Source of the DNA: an uncultured Phascolarctobacterium sp.
GTDB lineage: Bacteria > Bacillota > Negativicutes > Acidaminococcales > Acidaminococcaceae
DNA: 34,915 bases
Direction: 5' to 3'
NCBI RefSeq assembly: GCF_937920985.1
Contig: NZ_CALDXR010000048.1
Span: 1 to 34,915, forward strand
Position 1 is the first letter of the stretch. Each line of letters starts with the position of its first letter. The notes beneath the pieces are model-generated. The model had not been told where the DNA came from and did no database searches. It saw only the letters and a program-made list of their open reading frames with translations. The position numbers and the translations under genes are program-made. This document shows positions 6,440-14,277 of the stretch, piece by piece.

Positions 6440-8115
6440 AGCAGAGGCTTTTTCGCAGCATACTGCTGCTGACAGGGGCAGCGGTAGGCCTTGTTTTGCT
6501 GCTCTTCTTCTGGGTTTCCTGCCAATATATTACGCAGGACAGCTTCGCCAGCCTCAAGCGTGAGGCTAATCTGCTGATCGTGGCCGACGGCGAGGGTAAT
6601 GTGCCGGTGAGCGAGCTGCAGCGCTTGCAGCTTGCCGACCGCGTAACGCTGATTGCACCTGATGGTCACGCCGTGTATGACAATTATGCTGATGCCGAAT
6701 CTATGGAGAACCATCTGCAGCGCGAGGAGGTGCAGGAGGCGCTGAAAGGCGGTGAGGGTCGCAGCCAGCGTGCGTCCGAAACCTTGGGCAAAAACATTCT
6801 GTACTATGCCGTGCGTCTGCCGGACGGCAATGTGCTGCGCCTGTCGCGCACGAATGATGCCGTTTTTCAACAGTATAAAATAATTCTTGGTTACTTTGTG
6901 CTGCTGGCACTGGCAGTTTTGTGCGGTGCCTTTTGGGCAGCCAAAACAATTACCGCCAGAATACTGCAGCCCTTGGAAAAGCTCAATCTGGAGCAGCCTG
7001 ATTCGGAAGCTGTAGTTTATCCTGAGCTAAAGCCGATTGTGGAATATTTTGAGCTGCAGCAGGAAAAGCTGCAGAAGGAAATGCGCCGCTATAAAAATAA
7101 AAAGCAGGAGCTGAAGGCCGTAACCAATAATATGGATGAAGGCATGATGTTCCTCAATCCGGTATGGGAAATCGAATCAGTCAATAAAAGCGTGATGAAA
7201 TTTTTCGGCAAGGAAAAACAGGAGCTTTTGGGCAAGAGCTTTTACATGATTGATGACAGCGACGAAATTCGGGAGTTCTTTGCCAAGATTGAGCAGGAGG
7301 GCAAGGGACGCATTGTAATCAACCGCGGCAGCAGCTATTATCAGCTCAACGGCAGCAGAATCACCGATAAGGGCTTTGTACTGCTGATTATGGATGTAAC
7401 GGAACGCACGGCCTCGGAGAAAATCCGCCGTGAGTTTTCGGCTAATGTTTCGCATGAGCTGAAGACGCCGCTGCAATCGGTATTGGGCTATTCGGAAATC
7501 ATGCTCAGCGGCCTGGTGAAGCCGGAGGATACCAAGCGCTTTCTGCAGAAAATCAATGACGAGGCACACAATCTGCTGCGTCTGATTGATGATATCATGC
7601 AGCTGTCGAAGCTTGATGAGTTGACGCATGATATGATGGAGGAATTTACCCTGCAGGATGTGGCACAGAGTGCGCTGGCACGATTGAAGGACAAGGCAGG
7701 CAGATTGCAGGTCAATCTGCAGCTTATCGATAACACCAATGGCAGCAGTAAGCTGTTGGGTATTTCTTCGCTGATGGAGGAGATTTTCTTTAATCTGCTG
7801 GATAATGGCCTGAAATATAATCATCCCGGCGGTGAGGTGACGCTGCGCCTGAGTGAAGGTGAAAATAAATATACCGTCAGTGTTGCCGATACCGGCATGG
7901 GCATTGCCGGTAACGAGCTGCCGCATATTTTTGAACGCTTTTACCGCGTCGACCGCAGCCGTCATAAAGCGATTGAGGGCACGGGCTTAGGCCTTTCCAT
8001 CGTCAAGCATGGCGTCAGCTTCCATGGCGGCAGTATCCGTGTGTTGAGCACAGTGGGACATGGGACGGAGTTCATTATGAAGTTCCCTAAGCCGAAGTAT
8101 GAGGCTGAAAAATAA
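6436..8115 (+). CDS. PhoR-like sensor histidine kinase
   Basis: This 559-residue membrane kinase has transmembrane helices at about residues 8-29 and 148-168 that enclose an extracytoplasmic sensor of about 115 residues. A PAS domain follows at about 227-325 (VTNNMDEGMMFLNPVWEIES). The HisKA box FSANVSHELKTPLQ carries the phospho-acceptor H340. The ATPase domain has the N box NLLDNGLKYN, G1 VADTGMGI, F box ERFYRVDRSR and G2 GTGLGLSIVKH. The order TM-sensor-TM-PAS-HisKA-HATPase is that of PhoR/WalK-type kinases, although a clear HAMP linker is not obvious. Partner is the preceding response regulator. Phosphate limitation or envelope stress are plausible signals, but neither is shown by the sequence. 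Confidence 0.93.
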   Translation: MKQRLFRSILLLTGAAVGLVLLLFFWVSCQYITQDSFASLKREANLLIVADGEGNVPVSELQRLQLADRVTLIAPDGHAVYDNYADAESMENHLQREEVQEALKGGEGRSQRASETLGKNILYYAVRLPDGNVLRLSRTNDAVFQQYKIILGYFVLLALAVLCGAFWAAKTITARILQPLEKLNLEQPDSEAVVYPELKPIVEYFELQQEKLQKEMRRYKNKKQELKAVTNNMDEGMMFLNPVWEIESVNKSVMKFFGKEKQELLGKSFYMIDDSDEIREFFAKIEQEGKGRIVINRGSSYYQLNGSRITDKGFVLLIMDVTERTASEKIRREFSANVSHELKTPLQSVLGYSEIMLSGLVKPEDTKRFLQKINDEAHNLLRLIDDIMQLSKLDELTHDMMEEFTLQDVAQSALARLKDKAGRLQVNLQLIDNTNGSSKLLGISSLMEEIFFNLLDNGLKYNHPGGEVTLRLSEGENKYTVSVADTGMGIAGNELPHIFERFYRVDRSRHKAIEGTGLGLSIVKHGVSFHGGSIRVLSTVGHGTEFIMKFPKPKYEAEK

Positions 8116-8154
8116 GCGCCTTCTTCATGTATACAACACAGAACTTCAAAGATG

Positions 8155-8163
8155 TGATACAAT
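8155..8163 (+). promoter_or_regulatory. Extended -10 promoter for ACT-PFL-nth operon
   Basis: TGATACAAT is a TGn extension plus TACAAT -10, placed about 54 bases before the ATG at 8217. A hairpin begins right at the -10 and covers the likely start of transcription. Confidence 0.55.
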
Positions 8164-8198
8164 AAGAGCAGTACTATGAGTGCTGCTCTTAATTTATT
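8164..8198 (+). terminator. Hairpin between the two-component pair and ACT operon
   Basis: AAGAGCAG (8164-8171) pairs with CTGCTCTT (8183-8190). Extra pairs inside give a stem of about 12 bp with an atg loop, followed by aatttatttt. It can end the kinase transcript. It also overlaps the expected +1 of the downstream promoter, so it may form the 5' end of that mRNA. Confidence 0.6.
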
Positions 8199-8216
8199 TT
8201 GAAGGAGGACGCAGAT

Positions 8217-8486
8217 ATGCGAGTTGTTTTAACTATCGTAGGTAAGGATAAGGTAGGTATTACCGCTAAAGTCAGCAACGCTTTAGCAGAAATGAATATT
8301 AACATTATCAACATCAATCAAAACATTATGCAAGGCTTTTTCAATATGGTGCTGATTGCTGATATGGCAGAGGCTAACGTGCCCATTGCCGACGCACGTG
8401 ACAAAATGGCTGCGCTGGGCGAAGAAATCGGCGTAGAAATCCGTCTGCAGAGCGAAGAGATTTTCAGCGCAATGCATCGTATATAG
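8217..8486 (+). CDS. ACT domain-containing protein (UPF0237)
   Basis: This 89-residue stand-alone ACT domain begins MRVVLTIVGKDKVGITAKVSN. INIININQNIMQGFFNMVLI is the ligand-binding beta-alpha-beta motif of UPF0237 proteins. ACT domains bind amino acids or other small effectors. Proteins of this kind are almost always encoded next to a DUF711/PFL protein, as here, with a 9-bp gap. The ATG at 8217 is chosen because AAGGAGG (8202-8208) lies 8 nt upstream. An earlier in-frame ATG at 8199 lies before that site. It probably senses a metabolite for its partner, but the ligand is unknown. Confidence 0.93.
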   Translation: MRVVLTIVGKDKVGITAKVSNALAEMNINIININQNIMQGFFNMVLIADMAEANVPIADARDKMAALGEEIGVEIRLQSEEIFSAMHRI

Positions 8487-8495
8487 GAGGCTGTC

Positions 8496-9857
8496 ATGTT
8501 ATTTAATACTGACGATATTTTAGAAACTACGCGCATGATTACCCAAAATAAGCTGGACGTGCGTACTATCACCATGGGCATCAGCCTGCGTGATTGCGGT
8601 CATCCGGATATTAAGGTAACAGCGCAAAAGATTTATGATAAGATTTGCCGTAAGGCAGAGCATCTGGTAAAAACCGGTGAGGATATCGAGGTTGAGCTGG
8701 GCGTGCCCATCATCAACAAGCGTATTTCCGTAACGCCGATTTCCATGGTTGGTGAAAGCTGTGACAGCAACGATTATGTACCGCTGGCACAAGCTTTGGA
8801 CAACGCAGGCAAGCAGGTTGGCGTTAACTTCATCGGCGGTTTTTCTGCCCTCGTTGACAAGGGCTACACCAAGGGCGACCGCAATCTGATTGCTTCCATT
8901 CCGGAAGCACTGGCAGTTACTGATATTGTCTGCTCCTCTGTAAGCGTCGGTTCTACCAAATGCGGTATCAACATGGACGCTGTAAAACAGATGGGCGAGG
9001 TTGTGAAGGCTGCTGCCGAGCGTACTGCCGACCGTGATGCAATCGGCTGCGCTAAGCTGGTTGTATTCTGCAACGCTGTGCCTGATAACCCGTTCATGGC
9101 AGGTGCTTTCCACGGCGTAACCGAGCCGGAAAGCGTTATCAATGTTGGTGTCAGCGGACCGGGCGTTGTTAAATACGCATTGGAGCAGGTGCGTGACGGC
9201 GACATAGGTATGGTTGCCGAAACGATTAAAAAGACTGCCTTCAAGATTACCCGCGTCGGCCAGCTGGTAGCGCAGGAGGCTGCACGCCGTCTGAATACCC
9301 AGTTCGGCATTATCGATCTGTCCTTGGCTCCGACTCCGGCAATCGGCGACAGTGTTGCGCATATTCTGGAGGAAATCGGTCTGGAAAGCTGCGGCGGCCA
9401 CGGCACTACCGCTACCCTGGCTATGCTGAACGACGCAGTTAAAAAGGGCGGCCTGATGGCTTCCAGCTATGTTGGTGGCCTGAGTGGTGCCTTCATTCCT
9501 GTAAGTGAGGATGCAGGCATGATTGCTGCGGTAGAACGCGGCGCTCTGTCTTTGGAAAAACTGGAGGCTATGACCTGCGTATGCTCTGTAGGTTTGGATA
9601 TGATTGCTATTCCGGGAGATACCACGGCAGCCACTATTTCCGCAATTATTGCCGATGAGGCTGCTATCGGTATGATTAACAATAAAACTACTGCAGTACG
9701 TCTGATTCCTGTTCCGGGCAAGGACGTAGGCGACCGTGTTGAATTCGGCGGTCTGCTTGGTTATGCGCCTGTTCTGGGCGTGAAGAAATTCAGCGCTGAA
9801 AAGTTCATCAACCGCGGTGGACGTATTCCTGCACCGGTAAGGAGCCTGACCAACTGA
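8496..9857 (+). CDS. PFL family protein (DUF711 / UPF0210)
   Basis: This 453-residue cytoplasmic protein belongs to the DUF711 family, which shares the pyruvate-formate-lyase-like alpha/beta-barrel fold. Recognisable blocks are ITMGISLRDCGHPDIKV, RISVTPISMVGESCDSNDYV, VGVNFIGGFSALVDKGYTKGD, FHGVTEPESVINVGVSGPG and SSYVGGLSGAFIPVSEDAGM. Length is normal. It lacks the glycyl-radical loop of a true formate-lyase, so the name reflects fold only and the reaction is unknown. TAGGAGG just upstream gives a strong ribosome site. It forms a fixed pair with the upstream ACT protein, and the downstream nth gene overlaps its stop by one base (TGATG). Confidence 0.95.
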   Translation: MLFNTDDILETTRMITQNKLDVRTITMGISLRDCGHPDIKVTAQKIYDKICRKAEHLVKTGEDIEVELGVPIINKRISVTPISMVGESCDSNDYVPLAQALDNAGKQVGVNFIGGFSALVDKGYTKGDRNLIASIPEALAVTDIVCSSVSVGSTKCGINMDAVKQMGEVVKAAAERTADRDAIGCAKLVVFCNAVPDNPFMAGAFHGVTEPESVINVGVSGPGVVKYALEQVRDGDIGMVAETIKKTAFKITRVGQLVAQEAARRLNTQFGIIDLSLAPTPAIGDSVAHILEEIGLESCGGHGTTATLAMLNDAVKKGGLMASSYVGGLSGAFIPVSEDAGMIAAVERGALSLEKLEAMTCVCSVGLDMIAIPGDTTAATISAIIADEAAIGMINNKTTAVRLIPVPGKDVGDRVEFGGLLGYAPVLGVKKFSAEKFINRGGRIPAPVRSLTN

Positions 9858-10492
9858 TGCGCAAGGCTCAAAGAGAAGCTATTCTGGCTAAGCTGGAGGA
9901 AACCTACAAGGGCAGCAAGACGGCGCTGAATTATAATTCACCGTTTGAGCTTTTGGTAGCTGTAATTCTTTCGGCCCAATGTACGGATGAACGCGTAAAT
10001 GTGATTACGGCGCGTATGTTTCCGCGTCTGAACACGCCGGAAAAAATGGGTGCTCTGACGCAGGAGGAAATGGAAGCGGAAATCCGCGACTGCGGTCTGT
10101 ACCACGCTAAGGCCAAAAACCTGCTGGGAATGTGCCATATGCTGACGGAGCGCTTTAACAGCGTGATTCCGGATGACATCAAAACGCTGATGGAATTGCC
10201 GGGTGTGGGGCAGAAAACGGCAAACGTTATTGCCAGTATCATCTATAATATTCCGGCGCTGGCAGTAGATACGCATGTTTTCCGTGTGTCGCACCGTCTG
10301 GGGCTGGCGAAGGGCAAGGACCCGCTGGCTACGGAAAAGGAGCTGGAAAAAATTATTCCGCGTGAAAAGTGGAGTGACGCGCACCACTGGTTTATCTGGC
10401 ACGGGCGCAAAATCTGCAAGGCACGCAAGCCGCTGTGCCGTGGCTGTGTGGTCGTAGAGGAATGCCCGTTCAAAGAGAAAAACTTTGAGTAA
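9857..10492 (+). CDS. nth: Endonuclease III
   Basis: Endonuclease III is a DNA glycosylase/AP lyase for oxidised pyrimidines in base-excision repair. The 211-residue protein has the helix-hairpin-helix LPGVGQKTANV with catalytic Lys K120, and VDTHVFRVSHRLGL with catalytic Asp D138. The C-terminal [4Fe-4S] motif is C187-x6-C194-x2-C197-x5-C203. All key residues are present and the length matches the family. Its ATG shares one base with the stop of the PFL gene, so it is the last gene of the ACT-PFL-nth operon by translational coupling. Metabolic linkage to those two genes is not evident. A cre-like site and a strong terminator lie downstream. Confidence 0.97.
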   Translation: MRKAQREAILAKLEETYKGSKTALNYNSPFELLVAVILSAQCTDERVNVITARMFPRLNTPEKMGALTQEEMEAEIRDCGLYHAKAKNLLGMCHMLTERFNSVIPDDIKTLMELPGVGQKTANVIASIIYNIPALAVDTHVFRVSHRLGLAKGKDPLATEKELEKIIPREKWSDAHHWFIWHGRKICKARKPLCRGCVVVEECPFKEKNFE

Positions 10493-10521
10493 GGCTTCGT
10501 CTGTAAGGCTATTGCTAAACG

Positions 10522-10535
10522 TGTAAGCGTTTACA
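10522..10535. promoter_or_regulatory. Perfect cre-consensus (CcpA/LacI-family) site
   Basis: TGTAAGCGTTTACA matches every position of the degenerate catabolite-responsive element TGWAANCGNTNWCA, including the central CG. It lies 30 bp after the nth stop and about 400 bp before the adhesin promoter. Which gene it would control is unclear. Confidence 0.5.
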
Positions 10536-10596
10536 TTAAGTGCTTGCGGTAGAAGTGCTGACATAAGTTATAAGTAAAAAGCGAAGCAAAAAAATT

Positions 10597-10629
10597 GGCC
10601 TGCAACCCGTGAGGGTGGCAGGCCTTTTT
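10597..10629 (+). terminator. Terminator after nth
   Basis: GGCCTGC (10597-10603) pairs with GCAGGCC (10618-10624), with inner ACCC/GGGT pairs around gtga. It is followed by a T run and preceded by an A run, so it may work in both directions. Confidence 0.9.
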
Positions 10630-10937
10630 GCGGTGCGCAGATTTGCTTTCCTTGTGTCCGCAGAAGATGGACTTTTTCGAGCATTTTTGCACTGTCTTTT
10701 TATGACGCACACGGTTAGCAATGGCTTTGCCTTGCTATGAGTGCAGTTCACGTTTTTGTCAAGAAATTGTCTACTGTGACAAAAATCTTTTACATTCTAT
10801 TCTTTGTAATAATTATTAAAGTATAAAATATATAAAAGAGAAAATTCCAACAACTATGATTAATGCGTAAAAGTGACGAATGAAAAATTGTGTATGAATA
10901 TTTTGTTATTTAGTGTCTTTATAAAGAATACGAAAGT
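10630..10937. other. Non-coding stretch upstream of the YadA-SLH gene
   Basis: I see no convincing gene here. Codon structure is poor and short frames have no ribosome site. The region becomes very A/T-rich after 10790. It holds one 9-bp perfect inverted repeat, listed separately. Confidence 0.6.
10753..10785. promoter_or_regulatory. 9-bp inverted repeat TTTTTGTCA/TGACAAAAA
   Basis: The perfect arms 10753-10761 and 10777-10785 are separated by 15 bp, with arm centres about 24 bp (over two helical turns) apart. It lies 153 bp before the -35 of the adhesin promoter. A role as operator is possible but unproven. Confidence 0.35.
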
Positions 10938-10966
10938 TTGACGTACGGAGACGAAAAGAGTACAAT
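10938..10966 (+). promoter_or_regulatory. Sigma-A promoter of the YadA-SLH adhesin gene
   Basis: TTGACG (10938-10943), a 17-bp spacer and TACAAT (10961-10966). The predicted transcript starts near 10973, which gives a 5' leader of about 140 nt before ATG 11116. Confidence 0.8.
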
Positions 10967-11115
10967 TAAAGCAGGTAAAGGAGACGAACTGCTAAATTTT
11001 CAAGGCCTTGAATTTTAGTACCACCTTATCTGAGTTATATTTGGTTAATGAAATGCTTTGTAACGAGGATTAAGCTTGCGTCACTGTGGCGCGGCGTGGA
11101 AAAGGGGGATTGAAA

Positions 11116-13413
11116 ATGAAAAAGACTAGAAAGCAAACTGCTTTGGCAAAGTGCGTACTGGCGACAATTATGGCAATGGGCATGATGGGTTACACTACTG
11201 TGTGGGCCGAAGATACTGTTACGCCGTCTCCGATTGATAAGTCTGTTTCCAAAGACGCTGCAGGACAGATTTATGATGCTTCCCATAATTATTACCAGGG
11301 TTACTTCTGGACGGATTTAGGACATGCGCAGGTACAGATTGGCTCCGGTGAGAAGATTGAATTGTTTACACCCTTTATTTATCATACCAATACCAGTGTA
11401 TGGGATTCGACAAGTAATAGCTATAATCCTGTGCATGAGGGCGACAATTCCGAAATGAAGTGCAAAGAGTCTATGAGCAGAATTACTGTAGGCGAATTTG
11501 ACAGAATTATCAAATCTCTCTATACAAATGATATCACTATGGCGAAAACTATCTATGGTGAAGGAGACCAGGCAGGCCTAAAGGATAAGGTTATTAAAGA
11601 GGTAAAGGCAACTCCAGGGCAGGGCGCAACAGTTAATACCTATAAATTGGTACGCGAAAATGGTACAGATGTTGCAGTCGGTATTGTTGATACTGATACC
11701 AAAGTTGTTGATAATAAATTGACCTTTGCAAATGGCACATTGACTTCCGAGATTACTGATAATACCGGTGGAACCTTTGCAAGCTCTGTAAACGGCATCG
11801 CTTCCCAGGAGTGGGTAACCAATCAGCTGAATGGCATTGGCGGTACTGATACGGTTACTACAGCAGAATCCGGTCATGCGATCATTACCGTTGTCGATGC
11901 TAACGAGGCTCTTCCTACTGATAATAAACATCACGTAATTGGCATCAACGAGGATGCTTTGAGGGGATTTATTCAGGATGCAGCGGCAGCGCAGGACACC
12001 AACACAACTAACACCAGCATGGAAGGAAACCTGGATGAATATGGCAAGCTGACGGTAAGGGTTAATGATTCCGATAGTAAGAGCGTAGAGGCAAGCATTG
12101 AAGGGGTAGCATCTCGCAGCTGGGTAACTAATCAGTTGGAAAATGTTGCTGACACCAACACCATTACTACAGTAGCTGTTAATACCAATATCCTGACGAT
12201 TGAAGATAAAGGTGTAGACGGCAATCATGCATATGAGCTTGGCATTAATAGCGAGCAGTTGGGCGATTTTGTTAAGCAGTATGATACCAACACTATTACT
12301 ACCGTTGGAGCTGACGAGAATGGTTATGTAACTGTTACTGAAGCGCCTGATCCGAACCAGAGCGGCAACCATGCTTACACTGTATCTTTTAATGAGCAAA
12401 AGCTGATTCAGACCATTGAAGATCAGGACAGATACGTTAACGGCGGCAGCATTGGCGAAGACGGCAGCATTACTCTCAATGTTCACAACGGCAGAGACGT
12501 TACTCTGGAAGGCCAGATGAAGGATGCACGGCTGACTGATATTGAAAGAGATAAGGAAGCCGGAACTGCTACATTAGTAGTAAAGGATCGCTATAATCCT
12601 GAAGAAGTAAACAGACTGACGATTGATGATATCGCCAGCAAGGAACAAAATGATAGGGACCATGCCGAATTCAGAGAGCATTTTAATGAACTCGATTATC
12701 GTGTTGATAACCTCGGTAGCCGCGTTGACAAGGTTGGCGCCGGTGCCGCCGCTCTCGCAGCGCTGCACCCGATGGATTTCGATCCCGATGACAAGCTGAC
12801 CTTTGCTGCAGGCTACGGGAACTACAAGGGCAGAAACGCTGCTGCGGTAGGCGCGTTCTACCGTCCGGATGAAAAGGTTATGCTGAGCGTAGGCGGAACC
12901 TTCGGCAACGGCGAGAACATGGTAAATGCAGGTATTTCCTTCTCCCTGGACCGTACCGCACGCGTAAGCAATTCCCGTACAGCGATGGCTAAGGAAATCG
13001 TGGACCTGAGAGCGAATGTAGCTAACCTCACCGCATTGGTAGGTCAGTTGACCGCAGGCATGGGCGGCACGATTGAGATGGACAGAATGAAGCTCTTCCC
13101 GGATGTTCCCGAAAACCACTGGGCTTACGAATACATCGGCCGTCTGGCGGCAGCAGGCATCGTTGAGGGTTATCCTGACGGTATGTTCAACGGCAATCGC
13201 ATGATGAGCCGTTACGAATTCGCAGCAATGCTGTACAGAGCGCTTGAAAAAGGCGTGAAGCTGGATCACAAGCTGGTTCGCGAATTTGAGCCTGAAATGG
13301 GCCGCATCCATGTTGCCCGTATTTCCGGTGCGGATGGCGACAGAGGCAAGATTGAACGTGTACGCGTATACGGCGGCGACAATCGTGACCACTACGGCAG
13401 CAAGCTGAATTGA
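11116..13413 (+). CDS. Trimeric autotransporter adhesin (YadA anchor) with C-terminal SLH domain
   Basis: This 765-residue surface protein has a signal peptide with likely cleavage after A31 (TTVWA/ED). A passenger follows, containing partly repeated segments (SQEWVTNQLNGI near 230, SRSWVTNQLENV near 333, DTNTITTV near 346 and 391). A coiled-coil neck HFNELDYRVDNLGSRVDKVG leads into the YadA-type anchor at about 540-613 (KLTFAAGYGNYKGRNAAAVG, MLSVGGTFG, VNAGISFSLDR). A second coiled coil and one SLH domain follow at about 655-720 (LFPDVPENHWAYEYIGRLAA, YPDGMFNGNRMMSRYEFAAM). In classical YadA proteins the barrel ends the chain. Here the tail would lie in the periplasm and could hold peptidoglycan, as in Negativicutes OmpM. 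ATG 11116 is chosen because AAAGGGGGA (11101-11109) precedes it and the signal peptide starts there. Confidence 0.93.
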   Translation: MKKTRKQTALAKCVLATIMAMGMMGYTTVWAEDTVTPSPIDKSVSKDAAGQIYDASHNYYQGYFWTDLGHAQVQIGSGEKIELFTPFIYHTNTSVWDSTSNSYNPVHEGDNSEMKCKESMSRITVGEFDRIIKSLYTNDITMAKTIYGEGDQAGLKDKVIKEVKATPGQGATVNTYKLVRENGTDVAVGIVDTDTKVVDNKLTFANGTLTSEITDNTGGTFASSVNGIASQEWVTNQLNGIGGTDTVTTAESGHAIITVVDANEALPTDNKHHVIGINEDALRGFIQDAAAAQDTNTTNTSMEGNLDEYGKLTVRVNDSDSKSVEASIEGVASRSWVTNQLENVADTNTITTVAVNTNILTIEDKGVDGNHAYELGINSEQLGDFVKQYDTNTITTVGADENGYVTVTEAPDPNQSGNHAYTVSFNEQKLIQTIEDQDRYVNGGSIGEDGSITLNVHNGRDVTLEGQMKDARLTDIERDKEAGTATLVVKDRYNPEEVNRLTIDDIASKEQNDRDHAEFREHFNELDYRVDNLGSRVDKVGAGAAALAALHPMDFDPDDKLTFAAGYGNYKGRNAAAVGAFYRPDEKVMLSVGGTFGNGENMVNAGISFSLDRTARVSNSRTAMAKEIVDLRANVANLTALVGQLTAGMGGTIEMDRMKLFPDVPENHWAYEYIGRLAAAGIVEGYPDGMFNGNRMMSRYEFAAMLYRALEKGVKLDHKLVREFEPEMGRIHVARISGADGDRGKIERVRVYGGDNRDHYGSKLN

Positions 13414-13471
13414 AAATGCAGGCAACTGCATAGTTTAAACCTTAAATAAACACTCCCTTTTCTATAATTAA

Positions 13472-13530
13472 AAGAGGAGAACACCCAGTCCTTTACAGGA
13501 TAAAAGGTGTTCTCCTCTTACTTTTGTTTT
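13472..13530. terminator. Bidirectional terminator between adhesin and minus-strand small gene
   Basis: AAGAGGAGAACACC (13472-13485) and GGTGTTCTCCTCTT (13506-13519) form a perfect 14-bp stem with a 20-nt loop. It is followed by acttttgtttt on the plus strand and by an A/T-rich stretch on the minus strand. It separates two convergent genes. Confidence 0.85.
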
Positions 13531-13544
13531 ACACAGTGTTTTGC

Positions 13545-13760
13545 TTAATCCCAGCGCTTGAGCATGTCCTCAATAATTTCCTTATTGGTTTTGCGGCGCT
13601 TCTTCTCGTAGTTACGGAAGTTGTTGTCTCTGTGGTCGGTGGAGTAGTCGGCGTAGTCGAAGTCATCGTCGCTGCGTTCGTAGCTGCGGTTGTAGTCGCC
13701 GTGGCCATCGTCCAGGGAGAGGGGGATTTGCTGTGTGTAGGTATAGGGTTGTGTGTACAT
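13545..13760 (-). CDS. Small hydrophilic protein of unknown function
   Basis: I do not recognise this 71-residue protein. It begins MYTQPYTYTQQIPLSL and has a central stretch rich in Asp, Tyr, Asn and Arg (SYERSDDDFDYADYSTDH). A basic helix-like end follows (NYEKKRRKTNKEIIEDML, then KRWD). There is no signal peptide or membrane helix. The start at 13760 is preferred because GAGGT lies 5-6 nt upstream on the minus strand. A longer version from 13772 has no ribosome site. The biased, charge-structured composition and the shared terminator with the adhesin gene support a real gene over the opposite-strand frame at the same place, which is valine-rich and lacks a ribosome site. A cytoplasmic, partly disordered protein is inferred. 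Confidence 0.6.
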   Translation of the reverse strand: MYTQPYTYTQQIPLSLDDGHGDYNRSYERSDDDFDYADYSTDHRDNNFRNYEKKRRKTNKEIIEDMLKRWD

Positions 13761-13825
13761 GATTGACCTCATAGACGTTGGAAGAAAGGGCGTCGCAATT
13801 AATATATCCTTACGCTTGGCTTTAG

Positions 13826-13969
13826 AGAGAGCCTCTCCTTGGGGAGAGGTGGCATCGCGAAGCGATGACGGAGAGGGGAAATAAATCTAATGTTATTTTG
13901 CAATTATAAAGAATGCAGACCCCTCTCAGTCGCCCTGCGGTCGACAGCTCCCCCCTAGGGGAGCCTTTT
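13826..13969. repeat. Hairpin-rich dispersed element, copy 1 (MITE-like)
   Basis: The left end contains CCTCTCCttGGGGAGAGG and then CATCGC-gaa-GCGATG (13853-13867), followed by gacggagagggg. The right end, read on the opposite strand, has the same plan: GGCTCCCC..GGGGAGC, then gcgactgagagggg. The two ends are therefore diverged inverted copies of each other around a unique A/T-rich core of about 40 bp. There is no coding capacity. Confidence 0.75.
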
Positions 13970-14050
13970 AGTGTCGCTTTACGCTAACGTACAAAACCGC
14001 AAGCGTTGGTCGGATTTTAGTATAGGTAGTAATGAAAAAGAAAAAAGTTA

Positions 14051-14195
14051 AGAGAGCCTCTCCTTGGGGAGAGGTGGCATCGCAAAGCGATGACGGAGAG
14101 GGGAAATGACCAACATAAGGCTAGTCGTAAGAGTAGAAACAGCAGACCCCTCTCAGTCGCCCTGGCGGGCACCAGCTCCCCCCTAGGGGAGCCTT
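14051..14195. repeat. Hairpin-rich dispersed element, copy 2 (MITE-like)
   Basis: Both ends match copy 1 closely (agagagcctctccttgggg at the left, agctcccccctaggggagcc at the right), but the core is unrelated in sequence. The loop of the CATCGC hairpin differs (aaa instead of gaa) while the stem is kept. It lies 80 bp from copy 1 and just downstream of the hydrogenase gene, so it may also act as a transcription end for that operon. Confidence 0.75.
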
Positions 14196-14277
14196 CTCTT
14201 GCCCTATTGGTAATGCATCTTGCCTCTCTAATGAAGACATTGCAGTTTGCGAGTCGTGTTCTTCTTCCAATTTTCTA

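Noticed and set aside
8496..9857. True pyruvate formate-lyase
   Set aside because: There is no glycyl-radical motif and no activase gene nearby. The sequence is of the DUF711 family.
10536..10751. Minus-strand frame of 71 codons between nth and the adhesin
   Set aside because: It crosses the nth terminator, has no ribosome site, and is Lys/Arg/Thr/Cys-rich without recognisable pattern. I treat it as non-coding.
13524..13766. Plus-strand frame with a valine-rich hydrophobic protein of 80 codons
   Set aside because: It has no ribosome site, starts inside the terminator region, and its composition is what reversing the Asp/Tyr-rich minus-strand gene would give.
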